Of a stretch of 40,275 nucleotides of DNA, positions 15,728 to 25,327 are shown piece after piece. The stretch covers positions 1-40,275 of the forward strand of contig QCHB01000015.1 of NCBI GenBank assembly GCA_003278095.1. The letters are read 5' to 3'. Source of the stretch: SAR116 cluster bacterium AG-390-L20 (GTDB lineage Bacteria; Pseudomonadota; Alphaproteobacteria; Puniceispirillales; Marisalimonadaceae). Position 1 is the stretch's first letter, and each line of letters starts with the position of its first letter. The notes beneath the pieces were generated by a model. That model worked only from the letters and a program-made list of their open reading frames with translations, did not search any database and was not told the origin of the DNA. The position numbers and the translations under genes are program-made.

Positions 15728-15756
15728 ATTTATTAATTGATTAAAAATTAAATATG

Positions 15757-15782
15757 TAAATAGTTAAAGAGTGAACTATTTA
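15757..15782. promoter_or_regulatory. 9-bp inverted repeat upstream of nitroreductase gene
   Basis: TAAATAGTT (15757-15765) and AACTATTTA (15774-15782) are perfect complements with an 8-nt spacer. No T-run follows, so a terminator for the upstream gene is unlikely. It ends 23 bp before the preferred nitroreductase start at 15806, a good place for a repressor site or a 5' UTR hairpin. Confidence 0.4.
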
Positions 15783-15805
15783 GAAAAATGCATGGGGTTA
15801 TAAAT

Positions 15806-16480
15806 ATGAATGTGAAGGAAGCGTTCTTATCAAGAAGGTCTGTTAGAAGATTTTTATCTAAGCCAGTGCCTAAAGATAAGATTAAAAATATATTAGAGTG
15901 TTCCGCTTTTGCACCAAGTGGTCATAACATTCAACCTTGGCATGTATATGTGGTCGAAGGGAAGAAAAAAGAAGCTATAACAAACTCTATTTTAGAATCT
16001 ATTAAAGATGGATCTGCTAAAAAGTTCAAACAAGAGTTTGATTATTATCCTACTGAATGGTTTGAACCTTTTATATCAAGAAGAAGAGCTGTGGGTTTTG
16101 AGCTTTACAAATTACTTAATATTGGAAGAGAAGATTTCGAAGCTAGAGACAAACAAATGCAAGAAAATTTTCATTTTTTTGGTGCTCCACTTGGAATGTT
16201 TATAACAATGGATAGAAGGCTTGCTACTGGTACATTTATGGATGTTGGTATGTTCATTCAAAGTATTTTAGTTGGTGCTAGAGGAGAAGGTTTGCATTCA
16301 TGTGGTCAGGTAGCATTCACTAAATTTCATACACTTATCGCTGATCAGCTTAACTTTAAAGAAAATGAGATGTTGGTTTGTGGTGTATCAGTTGGGTATG
16401 AAGATACTAGTGCACCAGAAAATGCATTAAGAGTAGAAAAATTGGATTATACTGATTATACAACTTTTCTATCGGAATAA
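15806..16480 (+). CDS. Nitroreductase family flavoprotein
   Basis: The family start MNVKEAFLSRRSVRRFLSKP is unmistakable: SRRSVRRF binds the FMN phosphate. The open frame reaches ATG 15788, but the usual nitroreductase N-terminus begins at Met7 of that frame (15806), and GGGG lies 8 nt before this ATG, so I chose it (224 residues). APSGHNIQPWHVYVV (~36-50) is the second FMN-binding segment, and GEGLHSCGQVAF near 160 follows the usual helix. These enzymes reduce nitro compounds, quinones or other electrophiles with NAD(P)H. Its true substrate is unknown. It is followed after 30 bp by an MFS permease on the same strand. Confidence 0.87.
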   Translation: MNVKEAFLSRRSVRRFLSKPVPKDKIKNILECSAFAPSGHNIQPWHVYVVEGKKKEAITNSILESIKDGSAKKFKQEFDYYPTEWFEPFISRRRAVGFELYKLLNIGREDFEARDKQMQENFHFFGAPLGMFITMDRRLATGTFMDVGMFIQSILVGARGEGLHSCGQVAFTKFHTLIADQLNFKENEMLVCGVSVGYEDTSAPENALRVEKLDYTDYTTFLSE

Positions 16481-16510
16481 ATTAGAAATTATAATTTTAG
16501 GTTCTTAATC

Positions 16511-17737
16511 ATGAAAATGATTACTTTAGATAGTACAAAATCTTATTCGATTCCTGACATCTATTTGAATATTGGGCATTTATTAGATCATTTTATGATG
16601 TTAATTTTTGCTAAAGCTGCTTTTGATGCTGGAAGGGAATATGGATTATCTTATGAACAAATTATTGTTTATGGTACCCTAGGCGTTATTTTGTTTGGGG
16701 CGGCTGCTCCATTAGCAGGTTGGTTGGCAGACAAGTATTCTAGAGCAATATTAATAACTATTTATCCATTTGGTTTAGCCTTAGGCTCTATTTCAGCTGC
16801 ACTATCTAGTTCAACGATGATGTTAGGTGTTTCTCTTGGGATTGTTGGTTTTTTTGCTGCAATATATCACCCTGTAGGTATTGCTATGATAACAAAGAGA
16901 CCAGGTAAAGTAGGTTTGAGGTTGGGTGTTAATGGAGTATGGGGAAATATGGGTGTTGCCATAGCTCCTATCTTAACTGGCTTTCTGATACTCTGCAGTG
17001 ACTGGAGGCTTGCATTTATTGTTCCATCACTAATATGTTTCTGCTTTGGAGTTTCACAAATATTTGCCTTTATAGAATTAGAAGAAAATAAACCACAAGA
17101 CAAGCCACATAACACAAATAAAGACCCGTCAATAACATCGGAAGGTTGGCAAACTGTGCTTCTTTGTTTAAGTGTTGTAACCTTATCTGGTGGATTTATT
17201 TTTGGATCTTTGACATTTCTTATACCAAGACTCTTTGAAGTAAATATGTTGCAAATTTCAAATGATGTAGCAGTAACTGGACTGTTAGCAGGATTTGTTT
17301 ATGCAATTGCTTCATTCTCCCAAATAGGGACAGGGTGGTTGGTTGATAAAATTCCTCCAAAATTTGTTTTATCAGCTATGGGTTTAGGTCAATTAGTTTT
17401 TATATATATTGCAAGTTATTCTTATGATTATAGTTTACTATTTATTATGTTAGCAGCTATGATTTTTGTTTTTGGGCAAGTTCCTATAACAGATGTTATA
17501 TTAGTAAAATACGTTCAAGATAATTGGAGGGGTAGGGTTCTCTCTATAAAATTTATGGTCAATTTATGTGCTGGAGCTTGCGTATTACCCGTAACATCAT
17601 ATCTGTTAAAAAATGGATACAATTTTTCATTTATTCTTGAGGCACTAGCGTTTATATCTATAGCCGTTATAGTCTCAGGGTTGCTTTTGCCTAATAAATC
17701 ATCAAATATATTTGTAGCAAAACAAAAATCTTTATAA
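16511..17737 (+). CDS. MFS transporter, Fsr-like
   Basis: A 408-residue inner-membrane protein with about 12 hydrophobic segments. The loop 2-3 signature is GWLADKYSRA (~72-81), and the N-terminal half has LNIGHLLDHFMMLIF and FFAAIYHPVGIAMI (~118-131). The His-Asp-His start and the YHP motif are features of the fosmidomycin-resistance-protein (Fsr) branch of MFS, which are proton antiporters exporting small organics. A cytoplasmic loop around residues 190-210 is highly charged. Substrate unknown. It lies between nitroreductase and the glucosylglycerate genes and may be co-transcribed with either (30 and 28 bp gaps). Confidence 0.83.
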   Translation: MKMITLDSTKSYSIPDIYLNIGHLLDHFMMLIFAKAAFDAGREYGLSYEQIIVYGTLGVILFGAAAPLAGWLADKYSRAILITIYPFGLALGSISAALSSSTMMLGVSLGIVGFFAAIYHPVGIAMITKRPGKVGLRLGVNGVWGNMGVAIAPILTGFLILCSDWRLAFIVPSLICFCFGVSQIFAFIELEENKPQDKPHNTNKDPSITSEGWQTVLLCLSVVTLSGGFIFGSLTFLIPRLFEVNMLQISNDVAVTGLLAGFVYAIASFSQIGTGWLVDKIPPKFVLSAMGLGQLVFIYIASYSYDYSLLFIMLAAMIFVFGQVPITDVILVKYVQDNWRGRVLSIKFMVNLCAGACVLPVTSYLLKNGYNFSFILEALAFISIAVIVSGLLLPNKSSNIFVAKQKSL

Positions 17738-17765
17738 TGTTGAAATTGTAGATAAGTTCCCGATT

Positions 17766-18590
17766 ATGAAATGTGAAGATATTTTAATATTTACAGACCT
17801 AGATGGATCTTTATTAGATCATGATAATTTTGAATTCCAAGATATTAAAGATTTCATATTAAAATGTTTAGATACAGGTATAAAAATAATACCTAATTCT
17901 AGTAAAACTAAAATAGAAATTGAGCTTTTTTTTAATCAATTGGGAAAAGAACTACCTTATATTTCTGAAAATGGAGCAGCAGTTCACAACTTGGATTTAC
18001 TTAATGCTAATTTAAAATTGAAAGATAATTCAATAATTTTAAGTAGATCAATCAAAGAAATTTTAGAAATTTTCAAAACAAAAGTTCCTTTAGAATTTCG
18101 TGAAAAATGTGATTTTATTGAAGATATGACACAAGACAAACAAATGCAGACACTTGGTTTAAATCAAAAATATTTACCCTTCGCGTTAAATAGAGATTAT
18201 TCATTGCCATTAATTTTCAATGGATCAAAAAAACTCATTAGAGAGTTTAGTATATTTTTAAAAAGTCTTGGATTAAAATTACATGAGGGTGGAAGAGTTT
18301 TTAATATTTGTGATGACTGTTCAAAAGGTTTTGCAATGAAATCAGTTGTTAAAAAACTTAGAACTGAACTTAAGTCTAATCCGTATACTATTGTTGTTGG
18401 CGACAGCCCAAATGATATTTCGATGTTAAAACAATCAGATCAACCATGTATCATACCATTACCAAACAAAGATAATTTGATTGATTTAGAAATTAAAAAT
18501 ATTATCAGAGCTAAAAAGTATGCTCCAAAAGGATGGGAAGAGGTTATAAAATCTTCCTTAAAAAAAATAAATATTAATTTTGTAGGATGA
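17766..18590 (+). CDS. gpgP: Glucosyl-(mannosyl-)3-phosphoglycerate phosphatase, HAD superfamily
   Basis: A 274-residue HAD phosphatase of the Cof/MPGP type. Nucleophile motif IFTDLDGSLLDH has Asp11 and Asp13; motif II is NSSKTKIE (~43-50, Ser-Ser-Lys); and ISENGAAV (~76) and the metal motif VVGDSPNDISML (~205-216) follow. The ISENGAA and VFNICDD segments match mannosyl-3-phosphoglycerate phosphatases, a family that also dephosphorylates glucosyl-3-phosphoglycerate. The synthase gene starts 4 bp after its stop, so the two form an operon. The expected reaction is glucosyl-3-phosphoglycerate to glucosylglycerate plus phosphate in the cytoplasm. Glucosyl rather than mannosyl is chosen from the neighbouring genes. 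Confidence 0.83.
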   Translation: MKCEDILIFTDLDGSLLDHDNFEFQDIKDFILKCLDTGIKIIPNSSKTKIEIELFFNQLGKELPYISENGAAVHNLDLLNANLKLKDNSIILSRSIKEILEIFKTKVPLEFREKCDFIEDMTQDKQMQTLGLNQKYLPFALNRDYSLPLIFNGSKKLIREFSIFLKSLGLKLHEGGRVFNICDDCSKGFAMKSVVKKLRTELKSNPYTIVVGDSPNDISMLKQSDQPCIIPLPNKDNLIDLEIKNIIRAKKYAPKGWEEVIKSSLKKININFVG

Positions 18591-18594
18591 ATAA

Positions 18595-19830
18595 ATGGGT
18601 AGCTTTTATCAAAATGGTATTGTGGCCAACTTGCACGATTTTTCTTATGGTTCATCGTCAGAAAAGAATTACAAAAAATTAGAAAATGATTTAATTAACT
18701 TTTCAAAAGATAATCCAATGGAACTAATACTTCCAAGTTTGTTCTCTGAAATTGATGGAAAAGCTCTTCCTAAAATAATTAATGAAATAAATAAGACAGA
18801 TTTTTTAAATCATATTGTAATAGGTTTGGACAAAGCAAATCACGAAGAATACAAAAAAGCGTATAATTTTTTTAAAAAATTAAAACTCCCATTTTCTATG
18901 CTTTGGAATGATGGACCAAGATTAACAGAACTTGATAAAGAATTAAAATCAAAAGGATTGGCTCCTGGTGAATTTGGTAAAGGTAGAAACGTTTGGTATT
19001 GTATAGGTATGACACTAGCTAGAGGTAAAGCGGAATCTATAGCCTTACATGACTGTGATATTCTGACATATGAAAAATCACTTCTGGCTAAACTATTTTA
19101 TCCGGTAGCTAATCCAGTTTTTAATTTTCAGTTCTGTAAAGGATATTATCCTCGGGTTGCGGACTCCAAAATGAATGGTAGAGTTTCCAGATTATTGGTG
19201 TTTCCGCTATTGTTAGCAATGGAAAGAACAATAGGAAAAAGTGATTATCTAGATTTTATGAAGTCTTTTCGCTATCCACTTGCGGGTGAATTTTCCTTCA
19301 GAAAAAACTTACTTCCACAACTAAGAATTCCATCAGACTGGGGGTTGGAAATAGGAATCTTATCAGAGATGCAAAGAAATCATTCTAGTAATAGAATATG
19401 TCAAGTAGATTTAGCTCAAACCTATGATCACAAACATCAGGATTTATCTGAAAAGGATGATAATTTAGGTTTATCTAGAATGTCTATCGACATAACTAAA
19501 GCACTCATTAGAAAACTTGCAACCCAAGGTAATATTTTTACTTTAGAAACATTTAGAAGTATAAAGGCAACTTACTATAGATCAGCCTTAGATATGATTG
19601 ATATATATAGAAGTGATGCTCAAATGAATGGCTTAACTTTTGATTCTCATATTGAAGAAAAAACAGTTGAACTTTTTGCTTTAAATATAATGAAAGCAGG
19701 AGAATCATTTTTTGAAAACCCTATGGAAACACCATTTATTCCTACATGGAACAGAGTTCTGAGTGCAATTCCTGACTTTTTAGATAGATTAAAATCAAGT
19801 GTTGAATTAGATAATGAAGAACTCAGATAA
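18595..19830 (+). CDS. gpgS: Glucosyl-3-phosphoglycerate synthase
   Basis: A 411-residue GT-A glycosyltransferase without membrane segments. The metal/nucleotide-sugar motif is LHDCDI with Asp153-x-Asp155; PSLFSEIDGKALPKII near 47-62 and FGKGRNVWYCIGMTLARG near 127-144 are typical of the GpgS type. It should transfer glucose from a nucleotide donor to 3-phospho-D-glycerate, giving glucosyl-3-phosphoglycerate, the first step of glucosylglycerate synthesis. Its length resembles bacterial and archaeal GpgS rather than the shorter actinobacterial enzyme (from memory). It starts 4 bp after the phosphatase gene, and its last 17 bp overlap the phosphorylase gene. A mannosyl-3-phosphoglycerate synthase is the alternative. 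Confidence 0.84.
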   Translation: MGSFYQNGIVANLHDFSYGSSSEKNYKKLENDLINFSKDNPMELILPSLFSEIDGKALPKIINEINKTDFLNHIVIGLDKANHEEYKKAYNFFKKLKLPFSMLWNDGPRLTELDKELKSKGLAPGEFGKGRNVWYCIGMTLARGKAESIALHDCDILTYEKSLLAKLFYPVANPVFNFQFCKGYYPRVADSKMNGRVSRLLVFPLLLAMERTIGKSDYLDFMKSFRYPLAGEFSFRKNLLPQLRIPSDWGLEIGILSEMQRNHSSNRICQVDLAQTYDHKHQDLSEKDDNLGLSRMSIDITKALIRKLATQGNIFTLETFRSIKATYYRSALDMIDIYRSDAQMNGLTFDSHIEEKTVELFALNIMKAGESFFENPMETPFIPTWNRVLSAIPDFLDRLKSSVELDNEELR

Positions 19831-21586
19831 TAATATTAATGGTAATATTAATTTAGACGTTTTAAAAAGATTAAACTATATTTATAGGTCAACTATATCT
19901 GCTGACAAAACTCTTGAGTATTCCAAAAAAATTAATCAATTAATTAATCTTTATAAATCAAAAAATATTTCTACCGATGTTAATGAGCCCTGGTCTGAAA
20001 AAACTACTTTACTGATCACATACGCTGATAATGTTAAAAATGGATTGTATGGAAAAACAATTAGCGATTTTATTTCATTTTATAATAAATTTTTTTCTTC
20101 ATTCATAGACTGCATTCATTTTTTACCTTTTTTTCCATCAAGTGGAGATGGAGGTTTTTCTGTAAAAAATCATGAAGATATAGACCCAGCATTTGGAACT
20201 TGGGATGAAATAAAAACATTATCAAAAAATGCCAACGTTATGACAGATTTGGTCTTAAATCACGCTTCTTCTGAAGGGAAATGGTTTAAAAATTTTCTTT
20301 TGAACAAGAAACCAGGTAAAGACTATTTTTTTACAATTAATAATAATTATGATTATAGTAATGTTATTAGACCGCGCGATCACGATCTTCTTAAAAAGAT
20401 TAAAATATTAAATGATACCAAAAATTTATGGTGTACATTCAGTTATGATCAAATTGATTTAGATTTTAGAAATCCAGAGGTCTTATTAGAGTTTATTACT
20501 TTAATATTAAAATTGTCTAGTTATGGGATAAAAATATTTAGATTAGATGCTGTAGCTTTTATTTGGAAAGAAACTGGAACCACGTGCCTAAATTTACCTG
20601 AAACTCATGAAATAATTAAGTTACTTAGGGATATTGTTGATCAACTTGATAAGAATATAATTATAGTAACAGAAACAAATTTACCAAAAGAGGAAAACCT
20701 AAGTTATTTTGGAAAAAATGATGAAGCACACTGGATATACAATTTTCCTTTACCTCCATTAATTGTCCATACATTTTTATTTGGAGATTCTACGTCACTC
20801 ACAAAATGGAGTATGAAAATGCCACCTGCACAAGTTGGTAATGCATATTTAAATTTTATTGCATCTCATGATGGAATAGGGATGAGACCAGCTGAAGGTG
20901 TTTTATCTGAAGAAGAGATCAATGGTATGTTGATGAGATTAGAAAAGAACGGTAGTCAGTTTTCAATGAGAAAGTTGCCGTCAAAGGAAGAAAAAGTTTA
21001 CGAAGCTAACATATCATTATTTAACGCTTTACAGTATACTGATGAAGATAGTATGGGAAAGTATTCTTTAGAGCGATTCATAGCATCACATTGTATTATT
21101 TTATCTATTGAAGGTGTTCCTGCCTTTTATTTTAATTCTTTTTTCGCTACCCAAAATGACGAAAAATCTTACTTAAAAAGTAAGGTAAAAAGGGATCTTA
21201 ATAGGCATAAATGGAATTGCTCAGAGTTAGAAGCTACTTTGAATGATGAAAACTCAGTTGAAAATAAATGTTACGAACTTTTAAAAACATTAATATCTAT
21301 TAGAAAAGCTCAGCCTGCTTTTCATCCAAATGCAACTCAATTTACTTTAAATTTAAATAAAAATGTTTTTTCAGTTTGGAGACAGAGTAGGGATAGACGT
21401 CAAAGTATTTTCGCAATTACAAATGTCACTTCAAAAAACATTGACTTAAATACTAACATGATAAACTTAATTGATGATGAAAATTGGTATGATTTATTAA
21501 ACCCTGAAGTTAGTTTCAAGGATGAACAGAATATTAAACTTAATCCGTATGAGACAATTTGGATAACAAACTTTAAAGAAGAATAA
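19814..21586 (+). CDS. Glucosylglycerate phosphorylase-type GH13 enzyme (sucrose phosphorylase family)
   Basis: A 590-residue GH13 subfamily-18-like protein. FLPFFPSSGDGGFSV (~103-117) is the signature of sucrose-phosphorylase relatives. The catalytic set is Arg243/Asp245 (FRLDAVAF, nucleophile), Glu287 (VTETNLP, acid/base) and Asp353 (SHDGIGMRP). These enzymes reversibly phosphorolyse an alpha-glucoside to alpha-glucose-1-phosphate. Because the gene overlaps gpgS by 17 bp, the best call is glucosylglycerate phosphorylase (GGaP, like E. coli YcjM), releasing D-glycerate. Sucrose or glucosylglycerol phosphorylase remains possible from sequence alone, but no sucrose gene is nearby. No signal peptide: cytoplasmic. 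It converges with ureG, 9 bp between the stops. Confidence 0.84.
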   Translation: MKNSDNNINGNINLDVLKRLNYIYRSTISADKTLEYSKKINQLINLYKSKNISTDVNEPWSEKTTLLITYADNVKNGLYGKTISDFISFYNKFFSSFIDCIHFLPFFPSSGDGGFSVKNHEDIDPAFGTWDEIKTLSKNANVMTDLVLNHASSEGKWFKNFLLNKKPGKDYFFTINNNYDYSNVIRPRDHDLLKKIKILNDTKNLWCTFSYDQIDLDFRNPEVLLEFITLILKLSSYGIKIFRLDAVAFIWKETGTTCLNLPETHEIIKLLRDIVDQLDKNIIIVTETNLPKEENLSYFGKNDEAHWIYNFPLPPLIVHTFLFGDSTSLTKWSMKMPPAQVGNAYLNFIASHDGIGMRPAEGVLSEEEINGMLMRLEKNGSQFSMRKLPSKEEKVYEANISLFNALQYTDEDSMGKYSLERFIASHCIILSIEGVPAFYFNSFFATQNDEKSYLKSKVKRDLNRHKWNCSELEATLNDENSVENKCYELLKTLISIRKAQPAFHPNATQFTLNLNKNVFSVWRQSRDRRQSIFAITNVTSKNIDLNTNMINLIDDENWYDLLNPEVSFKDEQNIKLNPYETIWITNFKEE

Positions 21587-21595
21587 AATTTAATT

Positions 21596-22216
21596 TTAAT
21601 TTAAAGACAGTCCACCCTCAGTGTTCAGAAAAGACGTAATTTTTTCTATACCATGGTTATTTTTCATTTGCCCAAAAACATAAGGTAATTTATTCCTTGC
21701 AAGCTCAACATCATTTTGCATTACGTCTAAATTAACTCCAACATATGGAGCCAAATCAGTTTTATTTATTAAAAGCAAATCCGATCTTGTTATAGCTGGC
21801 CCACCTTTTCTTGGGATATCACCCCCCATTGCGACATCAATAACATATATTGATAAATCAACTAGCTCTGGGCTAAATGTTGCAGCTAGATTATCTCCCC
21901 CAGATTCAATTAAAATTAATTCTAAATCAGGAAATTTCTCTTTTAATTCGTCAACAGCTAGCAAATTAATAGATGCGTCTTCTCTAATAGCGGTATGAGG
22001 ACAACCTCCCGTTTCCACACCTTTAATTCTCTCTAAAGGTAGAGCTTGTACTTTCATGAGATACTCAGCATCTTCTATAGTATATATATCGTTAGATATA
22101 ACTGCCATTGAAATTTTTTTTGAAAGTTTTTTACAAAGAGCCTCAGTTAAACTAGTTTTACCCGCTCCTACAGGTCCTCCAATACCAACTTTAAGTGGTC
22201 CAAATTTATTAATCAT
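21596..22216 (-). CDS. ureG: Urease accessory GTPase UreG
   Basis: A 206-residue SIMIBI-class GTPase. The P-loop [12 protein letters not shown] is at 11-22, the invariant metal-binding GCPH is at 71-74 (Cys72, His74) in [20 protein letters not shown] follows near 103-108, and the base-recognition motif NKTDLAP is near 151-157. It delivers nickel to urease in the UreDFG complex, driven by GTP hydrolysis. Length is normal. Last gene of the 12-gene urea operon; its start overlaps the ureF stop by 4 bp. Just past its stop the DNA is an A/T palindrome shared with the convergent phosphorylase gene, with no convincing terminator. Confidence 0.96.
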   Translation of the reverse strand: MINKFGPLKVGIGGPVGAGKTSLTEALCKKLSKKISMAVISNDIYTIEDAEYLMKVQALPLERIKGVETGGCPHTAIREDASINLLAVDELKEKFPDLELILIESGGDNLAATFSPELVDLSIYVIDVAMGGDIPRKGGPAITRSDLLLINKTDLAPYVGVNLDVMQNDVELARNKLPYVFGQMKNNHGIEKITSFLNTEGGLSLN

Positions 22217-22869
22217 GTTTGATAAATCCTATTGTTCAAAGTTTCGTGATACATACTTGTTAGGTCTGATATAAATGCTGAAGTCCCTATATCATCAATT
22301 TCACACTCTTTGTAATTTAAAGCTAATTCTTTAACAATAGGTAATAGCTTTACCAGAATTTTCTGACCGTCATTCTGCCCTAATGGTATATGTTTAATAC
22401 CTACATTTATTAAATTTGAAACAAAACTTTGCATGAATATTATTAAAAGTTGTTCTAAAGGTATTTTAAAAAAAGCGCCAGCTTTTCCTAAAGCTACTGG
22501 ATATGCCAAGTTATTTCCAATATTGAAAGACCAATTTTCATTGATATTTTTACAAAAAGCATTTCCTAGTTGCTTTGTTTCAAGCCATCTTTCTTTTGAA
22601 GGGCATAAAGCAAAGGCAAGTTCATTTATATTCTTACCTTGGTACGAGTTAGAAAGTAAGATGCTATCTGTTTTAGCAGATCCACAATTAATTAAATAAT
22701 TTATCCAATTTTCTAAACTTACAATATCTCTAATATAATTCATTTCTATTGCAGCCTCTAAACCGTGAGAAAAATTATAACTTCCTATAGGAAAATTAGG
22801 GGAAAACCATGAAAGTAACAATTGATGGTAATCAAATTTTGGTTCTATTTCATTAATGCTTATGTCCAT
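22213..22869 (-). CDS. ureF: Urease accessory protein UreF
   Basis: A 218-residue all-helical protein. The UreF hallmark [18 protein letters not shown] is at ~21-38, GNAFCK lies near 85-90, YPVALG near 102-107 and a C-terminal segment with [12 protein letters not shown] near 160-172. UreF bridges UreD and UreG in the apo-urease activation complex. Its start overlaps the end of ureE by 17 bp and its stop overlaps the ureG start by 4 bp, so it is translationally coupled on both sides. Length is normal. Confidence 0.94.
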   Translation of the reverse strand: MDISINEIEPKFDYHQLLLSWFSPNFPIGSYNFSHGLEAAIEMNYIRDIVSLENWINYLINCGSAKTDSILLSNSYQGKNINELAFALCPSKERWLETKQLGNAFCKNINENWSFNIGNNLAYPVALGKAGAFFKIPLEQLLIIFMQSFVSNLINVGIKHIPLGQNDGQKILVKLLPIVKELALNYKECEIDDIGTSAFISDLTSMYHETLNNRIYQT

Positions 22870-23293
22870 GTGTTCTTCCTAAGCCGTAAGCTCCGCCTTC
22901 TGGACAAAACTCTTCATGTATTTTTTTAATTTTACCACCTAATTTTATAATTAGTTCTTCAATTACTTTATCTTCTTGTATTAACAGACGATCAAGTTCA
23001 ATTTGACACGGTATATGTCTATTACCTATGTGCCATACTATTTTCATTAAGTTTTCACTTACTATTTCTAACAAAGGTTCCTTAGCATATTTAATTAAAA
23101 TGAAAGAACCATTTTCTAACACAAACGAACTATTTTCCTTTAATGAAATAGTCTCAGGTAAATTAACTAAAAACTCAACTTTATTATCTGAAATAAGTTT
23201 TTTTCGCCTAATAAATCTGTCGTGATAAGTTAATGTTATTGTATCTTTTATTTTTTCATTTGAAGCATCAGTTATAACTTTTTCTACTATCAT
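22853..23293 (-). CDS. ureE: Urease nickel chaperone UreE
   Basis: A 146-residue protein with N-terminal beta domain (LTYHDRFIRRKKL at ~22-34) and the metal-binding C-terminal domain with VWHIGNRHIPCQIE (~86-99), where the family's conserved metal His is found. The tail is short: it ends in GRTHGHKH, with three His in the last five residues, not the long His-rich extension of Klebsiella UreE. It hands nickel to UreG. It starts 8 bp after the ureC stop with AGGTG upstream and overlaps ureF by 17 bp. Confidence 0.94.
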   Translation of the reverse strand: MIVEKVITDASNEKIKDTITLTYHDRFIRRKKLISDNKVEFLVNLPETISLKENSSFVLENGSFILIKYAKEPLLEIVSENLMKIVWHIGNRHIPCQIELDRLLIQEDKVIEELIIKLGGKIKKIHEEFCPEGGAYGLGRTHGHKH

Positions 23294-23301
23294 AAATACA
23301 C

Positions 23302-25011
23302 CTAAAATAAAAAATATCTTTGAGCTAATGGAAGCTCAGTTGCTGGTTCACAAGTAAGTATATTACCGTCAGCTGTAACTTCATATGTTTCCGGATCTAC
23401 TGATATATCAGGACAGTAATTGTTAAATACCATATCTTCTTTTGATATATCTCTTGTTTTTTCAACACCAATTGTCTCTTTAGCTAAGTTTAAACTATCT
23501 AAACTACCAGTTTTGATTGAATCTTTACTTACAAAAGTTATTGATGATGCTTCAAGTGATCTTCCGAAAGATGAGAACATCGGCCTGGTATAAACTGGTT
23601 GAGGAGTTGGAATAGACGCATTGGGATCACCCATTTGAGCGCAAGCGATACTCCCACCTATCATTACAATTTCAGGTTTAACACCGAAAAAAGCAGGATC
23701 CCATAAAACTATGTCTGCTCTTTTTCCTTCACTTATTGATCCAATATGTTGAGAAATTCCATGTGTAATTGCAGGGTTAATAGTATATTTGGCTATATAT
23801 CTTTTAACTCTTACATTATCGTTATCACCATTTTCTTCTTTAAGTCGACCTCTTTGTATTTTCATTTTATGAGCTGTCTGCCAAGTTCTTATTATAACCT
23901 CTCCAACTCTTCCCATAGCTTGACTGTCAGACGCAATTATTGAAAAGGCTCCCATGTCGTGGAGTATATCCTCAGCCGCTATTGTTTCCTTTCTTATTCT
24001 ACTTTCTGCAAAAGCAACATCTTCAGGTATTGATTTATCTAAGTGATGACAAACCATAAGCATATCGAGATGTTCCTCTAGGGTATTAATTGTATAGGGT
24101 CTTGTTGGGTTTGTTGATGATGGAATTACATTTTGATTTCCACAAACTTTTATTATGTCTGGCGCATGTCCTCCTCCAGCTCCCTCAGTATGAAAAGCAT
24201 GAATGGTTCTATTTTTAATTGCCTCAATAGTATTTTCTACAAATCCACTTTCATTCAATGTGTCGGTATGTATCATAACTTGCACATCCATTTTATCTGC
24301 AACATTTAAACAGTTATCAATAGCCCCAGGTGTAGTCCCCCAGTCTTCGTGAAGTTTTAACGCACATGCGCCAGCATTAACCTGTTCAATCAACCCTTCA
24401 GGTTTTGAAGAATTTCCTTTTCCTGCAAATGCTAAATTCATAGAAAAAGCATCTGCAGATTGGATCATTCTACTTATATGCCAAGATCCAGGTGTACATG
24501 TGGTTGCTAAAGTTCCATGAGCTGGACCAGTCCCACCGCCAAGCATTGTTGTTAAACCAGAGTGAAGCGCATCCTCAATTTGTTGGGGACATATGAAATG
24601 AATGTGGGAATCAAAACCTCCTGCTGTAATTATTTTACCTTCTCCAGCTATAATTTCTGTTCCAGGCCCTATTATGATATCAATTTGAGGTTGTGTATCA
24701 GGGTTCCCTGATTTCCCAATTTTATGTATTAAACCATCCTTTATTCCAATATCTGCTTTGAATATTCCATTTATGTCAACAACCAAAGCATTAGTAATTA
24801 CAGTGTCAACAGCACCATCTTTACGCGTAACTTGAGACTGTCCCATACCGTCTCTTATAACTTTTCCACCTCCAAATTTCACTTCCTCGCCATAAACAGT
24901 AAAATCATTTTCCACTTCTATGATTAAATCTGTGTCTGCCAATCTAACTTTGTCACCAGTTGTAGGGCCATACATCTCACTGTAAGAAGATCTTGAAATA
25001 TTTGAACTCAT
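23302..25011 (-). CDS. ureC: Urease subunit alpha UreC
   Basis: A 569-residue catalytic subunit of full length. Nickel ligands and catalytic residues are all present: His136 and His138 (DSHIH), the carbamylated Lys219 (ALKLHEDWG), His248, His274 ([10 protein letters not shown]) and Asp362 ([12 protein letters not shown]). The mobile flap has Cys321-His322-His323 ([13 protein letters not shown]). It hydrolyses urea to ammonia and carbamate in the cytoplasm as the (UreABC)3 complex. The start codon shares one base with the ureB stop (TAATG). Separate A, B and C subunits are the usual arrangement in proteobacteria. Confidence 0.98.
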   Translation of the reverse strand: MSSNISRSSYSEMYGPTTGDKVRLADTDLIIEVENDFTVYGEEVKFGGGKVIRDGMGQSQVTRKDGAVDTVITNALVVDINGIFKADIGIKDGLIHKIGKSGNPDTQPQIDIIIGPGTEIIAGEGKIITAGGFDSHIHFICPQQIEDALHSGLTTMLGGGTGPAHGTLATTCTPGSWHISRMIQSADAFSMNLAFAGKGNSSKPEGLIEQVNAGACALKLHEDWGTTPGAIDNCLNVADKMDVQVMIHTDTLNESGFVENTIEAIKNRTIHAFHTEGAGGGHAPDIIKVCGNQNVIPSSTNPTRPYTINTLEEHLDMLMVCHHLDKSIPEDVAFAESRIRKETIAAEDILHDMGAFSIIASDSQAMGRVGEVIIRTWQTAHKMKIQRGRLKEENGDNDNVRVKRYIAKYTINPAITHGISQHIGSISEGKRADIVLWDPAFFGVKPEIVMIGGSIACAQMGDPNASIPTPQPVYTRPMFSSFGRSLEASSITFVSKDSIKTGSLDSLNLAKETIGVEKTRDISKEDMVFNNYCPDISVDPETYEVTADGNILTCEPATELPLAQRYFLF

Positions 25012-25316
25012 TATAGCGCCCCCATTATTTCTTGATTAAATCCAAAAATATTTCTTTTTCCTTTTATGTCTATTAATTCTATCTCTCTAGTTTGACCTGG
25101 TTCAAAACGAACAGCAGTTCCTGCTGCAATATTTAAACGCATTCCTTTTGCGAGTACTCTATCAAATGACAGAAATTTGTTACTTTCAAAAAAATGGTAA
25201 TGACTTCCCACTTGAATTGGTCTATCTCCAGTATTAGAAACTTTGATTTTTTTAATTATAGATGCTTCATTTAAGGTTATTTTTTCATCAAGCGTTATTA
25301 TTTCTCCAGGCTTCAT
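25011..25316 (-). CDS. ureB: Urease subunit beta UreB
   Basis: A 101-residue structural subunit. [19 protein letters not shown] (~26-44) and [19 protein letters not shown] (~66-84) are near-invariant in UreB. It stabilises the flap of the catalytic subunit. An excellent AAGGAG precedes the ATG, and the stop overlaps the ureC start by one base. Length is normal; it is not fused to UreA. Confidence 0.97.
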   Translation of the reverse strand: MKPGEIITLDEKITLNEASIIKKIKVSNTGDRPIQVGSHYHFFESNKFLSFDRVLAKGMRLNIAAGTAVRFEPGQTREIELIDIKGKRNIFGFNQEIMGAL

Positions 25317-25327
25317 CGGTTTCTCCT

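Noticed and set aside
21571..21606. Possible bidirectional terminator between the phosphorylase gene and ureG
   Set aside because: CTTTAAA/TTTAAAG and the inner AAAATTTAATTTT are symmetric but A/T only and overlap both coding ends; too weak to call a terminator in AT-rich DNA.
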